Shown here: positions 10,823 to 22,139 of the stretch, one piece after another | How positions within the stretch are numbered: the first letter of the stretch is position 1 | Layout: every line of letters begins with the position of its first letter | Assembly (NCBI GenBank): GCA_030674185.1 | Contig: CM060306.1 | Location: 778,501 to 842,500, forward strand | Direction: 5' to 3' | DNA length: 64,000 nucleotides | Origin: Monoplex corrugatus | Taxonomy: Eukaryota; Mollusca; Gastropoda; Littorinimorpha; Ranellidae | Position numbers and translations under genes: made by a program | Notes under the pieces: generated by a model | Told to the model about the DNA's origin: nothing | Seen by the model: the letters and a program-made list of their open reading frames with translations, nothing else | Database searches by the model: none

Positions 10823-13545
10823 CTGTAACACAGCACAACACACATCAATGATCAACAACTGTAAGAACACAACACACATCAATGATCAACAACTGTAACA
10901 CAACACACATCAATGATCAACAACTGTAACACCCCACAAGACACATCAATGATCACCATATGTAACACAACACACATCAATGATCAACAACTGAAACAAA
11001 CACACAACACACACAATGATCAACAACTGTAACACAACACACATCAATGATCAACTACTGTAACACAACATACATGAACAATCAACTGTAACACAACACA
11101 ACACACATCAAAGATCAACAACTGTAACACAACACATATCAATGATCAACAACTGTAATACAACAAACATGAATTATCAACAACTGTAACACAACACACA
11201 TCAAAGATCAACAACTGTAACACAACACATATCAATGATCAACAACTGTAACACAACACACATCAATGATCAACAACTGTAACACAACATCAATGATGAA
11301 CAACTGTAACACAACACACATGAACAATCAACAACTGTAACAACACAACACACATGAACAATCAACAACTGTAACACAACACACATCAATGATCAACAAC
11401 TGTAACACAACACAACACACATCAATGATCAACAACTGTAACACAACACACATCAATGATCAACAACTGTAACACAACACAACACACATCAATGATCAAC
11501 AACTGTAACAACACAACACACATCAATGACCAACAACTGTAACACAACACAACACACTCAATGATCAACAACTGTAACACAACACACATCAATGATCAAC
11601 AACTGTAACACAACACACATCAATGATCAACAACTGTAACACAACACACATCAATGATCAACAACTGTAACACAACACAACACACATCAATGATCAACAA
11701 CTGTAACACAACACACATCAATGATCAACAACGTAACACAACACAAAACAACACACATCAATGATCAACAACTGTAACACAACACACATCACAATGATCA
11801 ACAACTGTAACACAACACACACAATCAAATGAACACAAAACATAATGATCAACAACTAACACAACAACACAATAAATGATCAACAACTGTAACAACACAA
11901 CACACATCAATGATCAACAACTGTAATACAACATGAACAATCAACAACTGTAACACAACACATATCAATGATCAACAACTGTAAACACAACACACATCAA
12001 TGATCAACAACTGTAACAACACAACACACATCAATGATCAACAACGTAATACAACATGAACAATCAACAACTGTAACACAACACATATCAATGATCAACA
12101 ACTGTAACACAACAAACATGAATTATCAACAACTGTAACACAACACCACACACATCAATGATCAACAACTGTAACACAACACACATCAATGATCAACAAC
12201 TGTAACACAACACACATCAATGATCAACAACTGTAACACAACACAACAAACATTAATGATCAACAACTAACACAACACACATCAATGATCAACAAATGTA
12301 ACACCACACATCAATGATCAACAACTGTAACACACACAAACATCAATGATCAACAACTGTAACAACACAACACACATCAATGATCACAACAACTGTAACA
12401 ACACAACACACATCAATGATCAACAACTGTAACACAACACACATCAATGATCAACAACTAACACAACACACATCAATGATCAACAACTGTAACACAACAC
12501 ACATCAATGATCAACAACTGTAACACAACACACATCAATGATCAACAACTGTAACACAACACACATCAATGATCAACAACTGTAACACAACACAACAAAC
12601 ATTAATGATCAACAACTGTAACACACCCACAAGACACATCAATGATCAACAACTGTAATACAAACACACATCATGATCAACAACTGTAACACCCACAAGA
12701 CACATCAATGATCAACAACTGTAACACAAACACAACACACATCAATGATCAACAACTGAACACAACACACATCAATGATCAACAACTGTAACACAACACA
12801 CATCAATGATCAACAACTGTAACACAACACACATCAATGATCAACAACTGTAACACACAACACACATCAATGATCAACAACTGTAACACAACACACATCA
12901 ATGATCAACAACTGTAACACAACATGCACCAATGATCAACTGTAACACACACACAACACACATCAATGATCAACAACTGTAACACAACACATATCATGAT
13001 CAACAACTGTAAAGACACACACATCAATAATCAAACAACTGTAACACAACACACATCAATGATCAACAACTAACACAACACACATCAATGATCAACAACT
13101 GTAACACAACACACATCAATGATCAACAACTGTAACACAACACATATCAATGATCAACAACTGTAATACAACACACATCAATGATCAACAACTGTAAACA
13201 CAACACACATCATACGATCAACAACTGTAACACAACACACATCAATGATCAACAACTAACACAACACACACTCAATGATCAACAACTAACACAACACACA
13301 TCAACGATCAACAACTGTAACACAACACATATCAGTGATCAACAACTGTAAGGTAAGACACCACACATCAATAATCAACAACTGTAACACAACACACATC
13401 AATGATCAACAACTGTAACATACCAATAACACACATCAATGATCAACATCTGTAACACAACAAAAATCAATGATCAACAACTGTAAACACACATCAATGA
13501 TCAACAACTGTAACATACAATAACACACTTCAATGATCAACAAAC
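10806..13545. repeat. About 30-bp array seeded by an NDST acceptor and exon start
   Basis: Roughly 85-90 copies of acacatcaatgatcaacaac followed by tgtaacacaac, with small indels. On the minus strand each unit contains gttgtgttacag|ttgttgat plus cattgatg, which is the true acceptor of exon 10713-10822 with the codons for LLIID. Each unit is therefore a decoy copy of the intron-exon junction. Confidence 0.96.
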
Positions 13546-13555
13546 TGATCAACGG

Positions 13556-14615
13556 ATAAACCTTCAGAAAGAACAAAACTACCTTATCAATAAACAAACA
13601 ACACACGCACCTTTCAGAAAGACAATAACTACCTTATCAATAAACAACACAAACACACGCACCTTTCAGAAAGACAATAACTGCCTTATCAATAAACACA
13701 CAACACACGACCATTTCAGAAAGACAATAACTACCTTATCAATAAACAACACAACACACGCACCTTTCAGAAAGACAATAACTGCCTTATCAATAAACAA
13801 CACAACACACGCACCTTTCAGAAAGACAATAACTACCTTATCAATAAACAACACAACACACGCACCTTTCAGAAAGACAATAACTGCCTTATCAATAAAC
13901 AACACAACACACGCACCTTTCAGAAAGACAATAACTGCCTTATCAATAAACAACACAACACACGCACCTTTCAGAAAGACAATAACTGCCTTATCAATAA
14001 ACACAACACACGCACCTTTCAGAAAGACAATAACTGCCTTATCAATAAACAACACAACACACGCACCTTTCAGAAAGACAATAACTGCCTTATCAATAAA
14101 CAACACAACACACGCACCTTTCAGAAAGACAATAACTACCTTATCAATAAACAACACAACACACGCACCTTTCAGAAAGACAATAACTGCCTTATCAATA
14201 AACAACACAACACACGCACCTTTCAGAAAGACAATAACTGCCTTATCAATAAACAACACAACACACGCACCTTTCAGAAAGACAATAACACCTTATCAAT
14301 AAACAACACAACACAGCACCTTTCAGAAAGACAAAACTGCCTATAAATAAACAACACAACACACGCACCTTTCAGAAAGACAATAACTGCCTTATCAATA
14401 AACACAACACACGCACCTTTCAGAAAGACAATAACTGCCTTATCAATAAACAACACAACACACGCACCTTTCAGAAAGACAATAACTGCCTTATCAATAA
14501 ACAACACAACACACGCACCTTTCAGAAAGACAATAACTACCTTATCAATAAACAACACAACACACGCACCTTTCAGAAAGACAATAACTGCCTTATCAAT
14601 AAACAAGACAAACAA
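13556..14615. repeat. 51-bp minisatellite
   Basis: About 21 copies of cctttcagaaagacaataac, tgccttatcaataaacaaca, caacacacgca. The length divides by three, so long open frames (FIDKAVIVFLKGACVVL repeated) appear on the minus strand. They are repeat translations. It adjoins the preceding acceptor-derived array. Confidence 0.96.
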
Positions 14616-14624
14616 CGCATAAAG

Positions 14625-15030
14625 GTTTTCATTTTGGAGAACAGGAAGATGTCGTTTGAAGCCAGACCAGGTGAGCAGGGTTGATGCAGAACAGCAGTCA
14701 CTTGGCCGTCATACAGAAATTCATGAATCGTTGAACGGCAAGCGTCATGTGTGCAGGTGCAGTGTTGTGGTGGAACACACCAGTCATTTGTCCTGTGATG
14801 TTCTGCTCACTTTTACCTGACTGATTCAAACAGCCTCTTTCAGACATCCAGGTAGACATGTTGGGTGACTCTTGGGTCTTATTACAGCCACTCACTGTGC
14901 ACAATTTCTTTGTAATCACAGAAAATAGTGAGTACACGGCTGTGCACAGCCTACTGTTTAGTTGAACGCACTCACTGAGCCACCGTGAAAGACAAAACAG
15001 CTGCTTAGTGCCGAGGGAATCATACAAATC
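14625..15030 (-). pseudogene. Mariner-like transposase relic, C-terminal part
   Basis: The minus strand has VFHHNTAPAHMTLAVQRFMN, which resembles the second catalytic block of mariner transposases (family pattern DNA.[PA]H). It is followed in another frame by CSPGLASNDIFLFSKMK, resembling the PYSPDLAP.DF.LFP.LK block. The first Asp is replaced (HHNTAP), and Asp to Gly plus frame breaks show it is inactive. About 100 upstream residues are open but weakly similar. Confidence 0.7.
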
Positions 15031-15700
15031 GACGGTCTGCCTTTTCAGTGCCAGCCACCGGCCATGGTAAATTCTAGTGTCTGCGGTTCTACATCATTTA
15101 TATCTGACTCATAGCTATAAGATTTTTGATAAAACCAACAGAAAGTACTCTGTTGCAACACACTGAAAGTTAATGAAAAAAAACTAACTGATGTCCGTCA
15201 TCAAAGAGATAAAACTATTCCAAATCATTTCAACCAATCGGACCACTCAATCAATGACATCCGAGTGAAAGGTCTGTGGCTTCTATACAATAACAGCACC
15301 ATAGACAGGAAAGACAGAGAATCCTAACTCATAAATAAACTTGGAACACGCAAACCATACGGTCTCAATGACAAACCATAAATAATTACGTAACAGAATT
15401 CACGAATGCCATTTCATGTTTCTTCCTGTTCCCAGGTCTACTGGATTCGTTGCACTGGGCACGATCCACTCCCGTCAGCTTTACCTCTTGGTTACAGCCC
15501 TGGACCCTCTTCAGAACAGGACAATACCGATATGGCATGTCCACTTTTCAAATTGCAGAATCCATCTCACTTCCCCTTTGACATGACAGTTGCCTCCCCT
15601 CTCCCCACTACTTACCACTGCTCACAAACACATTGGGATTTCATTTAGTCCCTTTTTTATCCACTGGACGAGGCGGCAGGGAAGTTTTAGTCTTTCTCTT
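15031..15700. other. Non-repetitive stretch, no gene recognised
   Basis: Short frames at 15406-15648 plus and 15633-15863 plus have no motif I recognise. It may be old mobile-element DNA. Confidence 0.35.
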
Positions 15701-15734
15701 TACCTGTTGTTTGGTGTCTGTTTGTGATCGTGCA

Positions 15735-15865
15735 TTCGCGCTTGACAAAGGCCGGTTGGCCGAAAATTTGCGCCCGTCTTGTCTTGTTGTATTGAATACG
15801 CGTTCTTTTTCGGTTTTCGTGTTTTTCTGGTTCCTGTTTGCTTGCACTAAGTTAAGAAAGTGACT
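15735..15865 (+). repeat. Dispersed repeat copy (also at about 31265-31390)
   Basis: The block gacaaaggccggttggccga, then aaatttgcgcccgtcttgtc, resembles ggcaaaggcctgttgtctga, aaatgcacacctgtcttgtt near 31300-31340. Both continue with pyrimidine-rich sequence and end near a gactgtcat or cactgacag motif. The shared order suggests two copies of one interspersed element, probably an untranslated end. I cannot name the family. Confidence 0.5.
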
Positions 15866-15999
15866 GTCATGATGCAAAATACATGCATTTTCAACTGGTG
15901 GTATAGTAAGCAGTTTACTTTAACTGCAGTTAATCTATACATATGATAAAATATGCATGAATGCCTGATGTCATGCTGAAAGAAACATCGTATGGACAC

Positions 16000-16452
16000 T
16001 TACCTGTAAATAGCAAGAGGCGGTGCCATAATGTAGGTGTACAGGGCACAGAACAGCACTGAGTTTTCACATACTCCACACAACAAACACGTTTTTTCTC
16101 ACTTGCACTCATTTTTTTTATCCACCATGTACATAACTGAAGTTTCAATAAATGCGCTCTTATACACAAGTGTGGACATGGAAGCATGGGCAACATTTTT
16201 GTCTGTGCATTTGGGAGGCATATGGATGATGCAAGACGTTTGGATCTCCACTGTCTTTGATTTTTTGACAGGGGTAGAAGAAGCAAGGTCTTCTAGATCT
16301 AGAGATGCATTCTCCGAAGTTTCACTTCTTTCCACAGATATTTCAGACAGTGTACGTTTTGGTGCACACGTTTTTGTTTTTTTGGGTCTCCCTTGTTTCC
16401 GCTGGCTGTCAAAGATGCACACGATGTACATTGATCTACTAATAGCTGTCAA
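16000..16452 (-). CDS. Unrecognised open frame with AT-hook-like motif
   Basis: The minus strand is open from 16452 to 16099. It contains QRKQGRPKKTKTCAPKRTLS, a basic AT-hook-like GRPKK core, then a Ser/Glu-rich stretch and TPVKKSKTVEIQTS. A second frame further on (about 16100-16010) is Cys-rich (KKRVCCVEYVKTQCCSVPC). Basic AT-hook plus Cys-rich tail would fit a mobile-element protein end, but I cannot assign a family. It sits in an NDST intron, opposite no known exon. Confidence 0.3.
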
Positions 16453-17062
16453 AGATGCACACGATGTACATTGATCTACTGATAGCTGTCAAAGATGCAC
16501 ACGATGTACATTGAAGAGTGCACACGATGTACATTGATCTACTGACAGTGTGCGGTCGAACTCAGCCAGATCTGTGATAGATTTCCGATCTTTTTGGCTG
16601 TCAAAGAGTGCACACGATGTACATTGACCTACTGACAGTGTGCGGTCGAACTCAGCCCAGATCTGTGATAGATTTCCGATCTTTTTGGCTGTCAAAGAGT
16701 GCACACGATGTACATTGATCTACTAATAGTTGTGGTCGAACTCAGCCCAGATCTGTGATAGATTTCCGATCTTTTTGGCTGTCAAAGAGTGCACACGATG
16801 TACATTGATCTACTAATAGTATGTGGTCGAACTCAGCCCAGATCTGTGATAGATTTCCGATCTTTTTGGCTGTCAAAGAGTGCACACGATGTACATTGAT
16901 CTACTAATAGTATGTGGTCGAACTCAGCCCAGATCTGTGATAGATTTCTGATCTTTTCGGCTGTCAAAGATGCACACGATGTACATTGATCTACTAATTG
17001 TATGTGGTCGAACTCAGCCCAGATCTGTGATAGATTTCTGATCTTTTCGGCTGCATTTTGTA
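16395..17062. repeat. About 92-bp minisatellite
   Basis: The unit is gctgtcaaagagtgcacacg, atgtacattgatctactaat, agtatgtggtcgaactcagc, ccagatctgtgatagatttc, cgatctttttg. There are about six full units and several short partial ones at the left end. The left edge overlaps the end of the AT-hook frame, so this array may also have grown from a coding edge. Confidence 0.92.
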
Positions 17063-17688
17063 AAACAGCACTTTTTCTAGCTTTGGAATATTTTTTGCAG
17101 TGAGTCGGTGTATGATAGCACTTAGATCTACATTGTTTTATCTTTCACTTGTCTTTTCTCTCTTTCACCACACAGTCTGACACAAACAATTCAAACGGTC
17201 GATATGCTCGTTGTAAGAATGAGTGAGCATTGTTTCCATGATAACAAAATCAAAGAAATACAAACAAATCACACAGTACACATTCTGTCCCTGTAAAATA
17301 ATAACCACAGAACTGATCTACACACTTTTTCCTACAAGCTATGCTTAACGGTCATTCAGACAGAAAGAGCGCATTTGAAACAAGAGCAGTTAAAATGGTG
17401 GGAAAAATTCTGGCACCGAGCTCAATTCTAGTGAGAACAAAGAAGGAATGTGGAAGGCCTGCAGGGGCAACGGAATGTGAGAAATGGGGTCAGAGGCCAA
17501 GCAGGGTTCAGCCATTGCTATCAAAATGCTAATGTCGCGCGGTACTAAATAGGAGGAAACGGGGCCGATTCGCCTGCCATGAGTACTGCCTTGACATTTG
17601 AGTGATACGTCCAGGCTTTTTTTTTTGGTCTGAGTGAAGTTTTATTCAGACGATTATTACAGCATTTTTTTGGTCACATCCATCAATC
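17063..17688. other. Mostly unique stretch, no gene recognised
   Basis: A plus-strand frame at 17341-17532 (61 codons after the Met) has no known motif. The text around 17540-17600 looks like aged mobile-element DNA but I cannot classify it. Confidence 0.35.
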
Positions 17689-17689
17689 A

Positions 17690-18257
17690 TTCACTTGTTT
17701 AGCAGGGCTACTTCATCAGGTCTTGATAATGTACTAACACAATATTACTGTGTACAGCAGACAATGTACATGACACTTACCTGTCTAACAGGGCTACTTC
17801 ATCAGGTCTTGATAATGTACTAACACAATATTACTGTGTACAGCAGACAATGTACATGACACTTACCGTCTAACAGGGCTACTTCATCAGGTCTTGATAA
17901 TGTACTAACACAATATTACTGTGTACAGCAGACAATGTACATGACACTTACCTGTCTAACAGGGCTATTCATCAGGTCTTGATAATGTACTAACACAATA
18001 TTACTGTGTACAGCCAATGTACATGACACTTACCTGTCTAACAGGGCTACTTCATCAGGTCTTGATAATGTACTAACACAATATTACTGTGTACAGCAGA
18101 CAATGTACATGACACCTACCTGTCTAACGGGCTAGTTCATCAGGTCTTGATAATGTACTAACACAATATTACTGTGTACAGCAGACAATGTACATGACAC
18201 TTACCTGTCTAACAGGGCTAGTTCATCAGGTCTTGATAATGTACTAACACAATATTA
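17690..18257. repeat. 86-bp array with diverged NDST exon end and donor, left segment
   Basis: About 6.5 copies of cttacctgtctaacagggct, acttcatcaggtcttgataa, tgtactaacacaatattact, gtgtacagcagacaatgtac, atgaca. In minus sense each has gacctgatgaa, then ccctgttagacag|gtaag. This is a shortened version of the true exon end ctgatgaactgg...cctgctagacag|gtgtg at 20119. Separated from its right part by an RLE-type LINE insertion. Confidence 0.93.
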
Positions 18258-19483
18258 TGCAGCTGGTGGTCCAAAGCCAAAAGGGAAGGACTAAAAATAT
18301 ATGCATGGTTCAACAGGAAGGAAGAAAGTAATGATAGTAAAAAGAGTAAAGAGTACCAGAAGGCAGTCCAGCAAGGTCAACAGGGGCAATGGACAACATG
18401 GGACAGTGCACTTCAAAGAAGTCTCAGCTGGAACGATATGTGGCACATGGCTCCTCTAAGGATAAGCTTCCTCCTCAGATCTGTATATGACCTGCTCCCC
18501 TCGAATGCAAACTTAGTGAAATGGGGGAAATCAGATGACCCAGCATGTCCGCTCTGTCAGAAGAAACAAACAGTGGAACATGTCCTAAGCTCTTGCAAAG
18601 TAGCGCTAGCCCAAGGAAGGTATACATGGAGGCACAACCAAGTTCTAAAAGTGATCACAGACGTGGTTAGCGAAAAAACCATGACCCCAAACGCACCAAT
18701 TGCTATGATAACGTTCTACAAAGCAGGAGGGAAACAGGTCTGGCCCGAAATTGCTATGACAACCAGCACATTGCCAAAGGGTCTTTTGGATGGAGCAGTC
18801 GACTGGGAGTGTACAGCAGACCTCCCAGAGTGGAGAAATTACCCAGATGTCATCAGCAAGACAGGCATGAGACCAGACATCGCTCTCCACTCTGACTCCT
18901 CGAAACAAGTGATTCTGATAGAACTCACTGTGCCGTACGAAAGCAGAATGGAAGAAGCACATATCTACAAGACCGAAAAATACGCCGGTCTTGCCAGCAC
19001 CCTGAAGAAAGCAGGTCTGCGGGTCAAAATCTTCGCCATAGAGGTCGGGGCAAGAGGGTTTGTGGGCACCTCCGCTTATGATCTCATGAAACAACTCGCC
19101 ATTTCTGGGAAGAAGAGGACTAGAGCCCTTAAAGCGATGGCAGAGGCAGCAGAAAGGAGCTCAAGCTGGATCTGGGCAAGGAGGAAACAAAAGTGAACTT
19201 TATAAGGATTAAATTCCCTACAGATGATGTGTGCCCCGTTAGCACATTGGTAAAACCGCATACCGCAGTTCTGAAGCGCAGAATCGCCCAGATTCGCTCC
19301 CCGGCGTGGGAAAAAAAAAAAAAAAAATAGATAACAGCAGAAGGGCATCCAGGAGTCATGACCTGGATGTGGCCCGGCCCCCCGAGAGTGTAAGGAGTTC
19401 AGGGCTGAAACACTTGTCTAAAGGGGGTTACTTCTCTGAAGACCTTCTGTTGTCTAGCTCTCCCTAGAGTTTCTTTCTACCTG
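18258..19483 (+). pseudogene. RLE-type LINE 3' end (zinc knuckle and endonuclease)
   Basis: The plus strand has one clean frame at 18438-19196, open upstream to about 18270. It codes for RISFLLRSVYDLLPSNANL, the zinc knuckle CPLCQKKQTVEHVLSSC, and the restriction-like endonuclease core RPDIALHSD...VILIELTVPYE, with KYAGL after it. This is the C-terminal order of R2/NeSL/HERO-type site-specific LINEs. The reverse transcriptase is missing, so the copy is 5'-truncated. The open frame suggests a recent insertion. The 3' UTR holds a tRNA-like piece and poly(A). It interrupts an NDST exon-derived array: left side ends acaatatta, right side resumes ctgtgtacagcag. Confidence 0.85.
19228..19330 (+). 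mobile_element. tRNA-like (SINE-type) segment with poly(A)
   Basis: It has ttagcacattggtaaaa like a polymerase III A box and agattcgctcccc like a B box about 50 bases later, then a run of 17 A at 19311-19327. This could be a SINE inserted into the LINE 3' end or a SINE-shared tail. No functional tRNA fold is evident. Confidence 0.45.
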
Positions 19484-20118
19484 TGTACAGCAGACAATGT
19501 ACATGACACTTACCTGTCTAACAGGGCTAGTTCACCAGGTCTTGACAATGTACTAACACAATATTACCAGTGTACAGTAGACAATGTACATGACAATCAC
19601 CTGTCTAGCGGGGAAAATCCAGCCTATTTATCAGGTGTTGATAATATATTAACACAACACTACAGTGTACAGAACACTTACCTGTCCAGCAGGGCTAGTT
19701 CATCAGGTATCGATAATGTACTAATAACAGTGTACAGTGTACAGGTATACACAATACACACCTGTCTAGCAGGGGAAAAAATCTAGCCAGTTCATCAGGT
19801 GTTGATCATGTATTAATACAACACAGTACAGGTATACACAACACACACCTGTCTAGCAAGGAAAAAATCCAGCCAGTTCATCAGGTATCGATAATGTACT
19901 AATAACAGTGTATAGTGTACAGGTATACACAACACACACCTGTCTAGCAGGGAAAAAATCCAGCCAGTTCATCAGGTGTTGATCATGTATTAACACAACA
20001 GTGTACAGTGTACAGGTATACGCAACACACACCTGTCTAGCAGGGAAAAAATCCAGCCAGTTCATCAGGTGTTAATCATATATTAATAAAACAGTGTACA
20101 GGTATATACAACACACAC
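19484..20118. repeat. 75-88-bp array of NDST exon ends with donors
   Basis: About seven copies, increasingly similar to the real exon toward 20118. In minus sense they read cacctgatgaactggctgga, ttttttccctgctagacag|g, tgtgtgttg. That is the coding end HLMNWLDFFPARQ and its donor. Copies differ by few bases (tatcgataatg or gttgatcatg upstream). Confidence 0.95.
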
Positions 20119-20289
20119 CTGTCTAGCAGGGAAAAAATCCAGCCAGTTCATCAGGTGTTGATAATACAGCCCTGGGTCTAGACAGTGGGCACGAAGATCT
20201 CGCACCTGCCGTGGCATGCGCTCATCAGCCGTCAACACCGCATTAAAACTGTAGTTCAAGGCCACAGGGTCATTATGGGCTCGCTGATG
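20119..20289 (-). CDS. Ndst: NDST exon, HQRAHNDPVAL segment
   Basis: The 171-nt exon has 57 codons in phase 0. The acceptor is tgtgtgcag and the donor cag|gtgtgtgttg. It codes for HQRAHNDPVALNYSFNAVLT, ADERMPRQVRDLRAHCLDPG and LYYQHLMNWLDFFPARQ. It continues the YSWYQ|HQRAH block of the sulfotransferase domain, and the helix LYYQHLMNWLDFF matches the family WY..HIERWL segment. The donor lies inside a GT run, and 3'-end copies of this exon follow in the intron. Confidence 0.96.
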
Positions 20290-20330
20290 CTGCACACAAA
20301 CACACACCACACACACACACACACACAACA

Positions 20331-20370
<40 letters not shown>

Positions 20371-20721
20371 CTCAGTTAATACACAACAGTTCCTGTTGGA
20401 ACACAGGAATACATTCTAAGTGAATTATCTAAAGGCAGACAAGCAGACCCTCTTAGCACATCTGAATCACAATCCAGACAATCTCACACAGACACACACA
20501 CATAACACACACACACACATACACTACACACACATAACACACACACACTACACACACATACATAACACACACAGATATACACACACACCACACACACATA
20601 CACATATACACATAAACACACACACACATAACACACACACAGGGACACACACTTACACACTCACACACACACATTCACACACACACACACACACACTCTC
20701 ATACACACAAACACACATACA

Positions 20722-20753
<32 letters not shown>

Positions 20754-20854
20754 CACATACAGACACACACATAAACACTCACACATGCACACACCACACA
20801 CACACAAACACACACACACATACACACAACACACACACACCCACCCACACATAC
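20290..20854. repeat. NDST intron of (CA)n and variants
   Basis: This 565-bp intron is mostly CA microsatellite (20290-20375 and about 20484-20850, GT on the transcript strand) around about 100 bp of unique DNA. Long His-Thr or Cys-Val frames here are microsatellite translations. Confidence 0.93.
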
Positions 20855-21029
20855 CTGATACCAAGAGTAGGCCCTCTTCGCAGGATCAATCAAAATACAA
20901 ATGATCTTGGCGCGAGGCAGCAAACTGTAAACACGCTGTGGAACATTCTCATGATCGAAGTAGGTGGCGCTTTTCTCAAACAGGTACGTTCCTGAAGAGT
21001 TGGCAGGCAAGGGGAAGAACTCCATGTAC
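20855..21029 (-). CDS. Ndst: NDST exon, FEKSATYFD and RAYSWYQ segment
   Basis: The 175-nt exon adds one base that completes Trp with the previous exon, then 58 codons: [58 protein letters not shown]. The FEKSATYFD block and the I.ILIDPA.RAYSWYQ strand-helix (3'-phosphate binding part of the PAPS site in sulfotransferases) are both intact. The acceptor is actctag|g and the donor cag|gtatgtgtgg in a GT-rich run. Confidence 0.96.
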
Positions 21030-21039
21030 CTAGAGTAAA

Positions 21040-21935
21040 CAATCACTTTAAGTTTTCTGAACACAGATCTACAAGGGAAAAAAATCCATGTACATTCAAC
21101 ATCATACTGTTCACAGCCACCTACAAGGGGAAGAACTCTATATATATACTTACAACACACATGATACACAGCCATCTACAAGGGGAAGAACTCTATATAC
21201 CTACAACACACATGATACACAGCCATCTACAAGGGGAAGAACTCTATATACCTACAACACACATGATACACAGCCATCTACAAGGGGAAGAACTCTATAC
21301 CTACAACACACATGATACACAGCCACCTACAAGGGGAAGAACTCTATATACCTACAACACACATGATACACAGCCACCTACAAGGGGAAGAACTCTATAT
21401 ACCTACAATACATAATTTCATATCATATTGTTACATAACAGTGAACAAGGGGAAGAACTCTATATACCTACAACACACATGATACACAGCCATCTACAAG
21501 GGGAAGAACTCTATATACCTACAACACACATTACACACAGCCATCTACAAGGGGAAGAACTCTATATACCTACAACACATGATACACAGCCATCTACAAG
21601 GGGAAGAACTCTATATACCTACAACACACATGATACACAGCCATCTACAAGGGGAAGAACTCTATATATCTACAACACACATGACACACAGCCATCTACA
21701 AGGGGAAGAACTCTATACCTACAACACACATGATACACAGCCATCTACAAGGGGAAGAACTCTATACCTACAACACACATGATACACAGCCATCTACAAG
21801 GGGAAGAACTCTATATACCTACAACACACATGATACACAGCCATCTACAAGGGGAAGAACTCTATATACCTACAACACATAATTTCATATCATATTGTTA
21901 CATAACAGTGAACAAGGGGAAGAACTCTAAACACT
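21040..21935. repeat. 51-bp array seeded by an NDST acceptor and exon start
   Basis: About 17 copies of ctacaaggggaagaactcta, tatacctacaacacacatga, tacacagccat. In minus sense each reads gttgtag|gtatatagagttc, then ttccccttgtag, a copy of ctctag|gtacatggagttctt followed by ccccttg at the start of the adjacent exon. In the exon frame each copy would give YIEFFPL then a stop. Confidence 0.95.
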
Positions 21936-22139
21936 ACAGCACACATCTCAAGGGCAGCACAGGGAATTCCCAAAAACAAAATCATACAGTTGGATTTTGT
22001 GGAAAAATATCATCATACACTGAGACCGCCTTGTTGAAAACATCACACACTGTGGATTGTGGGGAAAACATCATGTAATAGGACATTCAGGGGGGGTGGG
22101 GGTGGAAATATATTCATATCACTTAATATAATGTAATAC
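21936..22139. other. Unique spacer between two arrays
   Basis: Non-repetitive intron sequence with a G-rich patch near 22091-22103. No coding signal. Confidence 0.4.

Noticed and set aside
19228..19300. Possible tRNA gene
   Set aside because: A-box-like and B-box-like text is present, but no clear cloverleaf. The poly(A) after it fits a SINE-type element.
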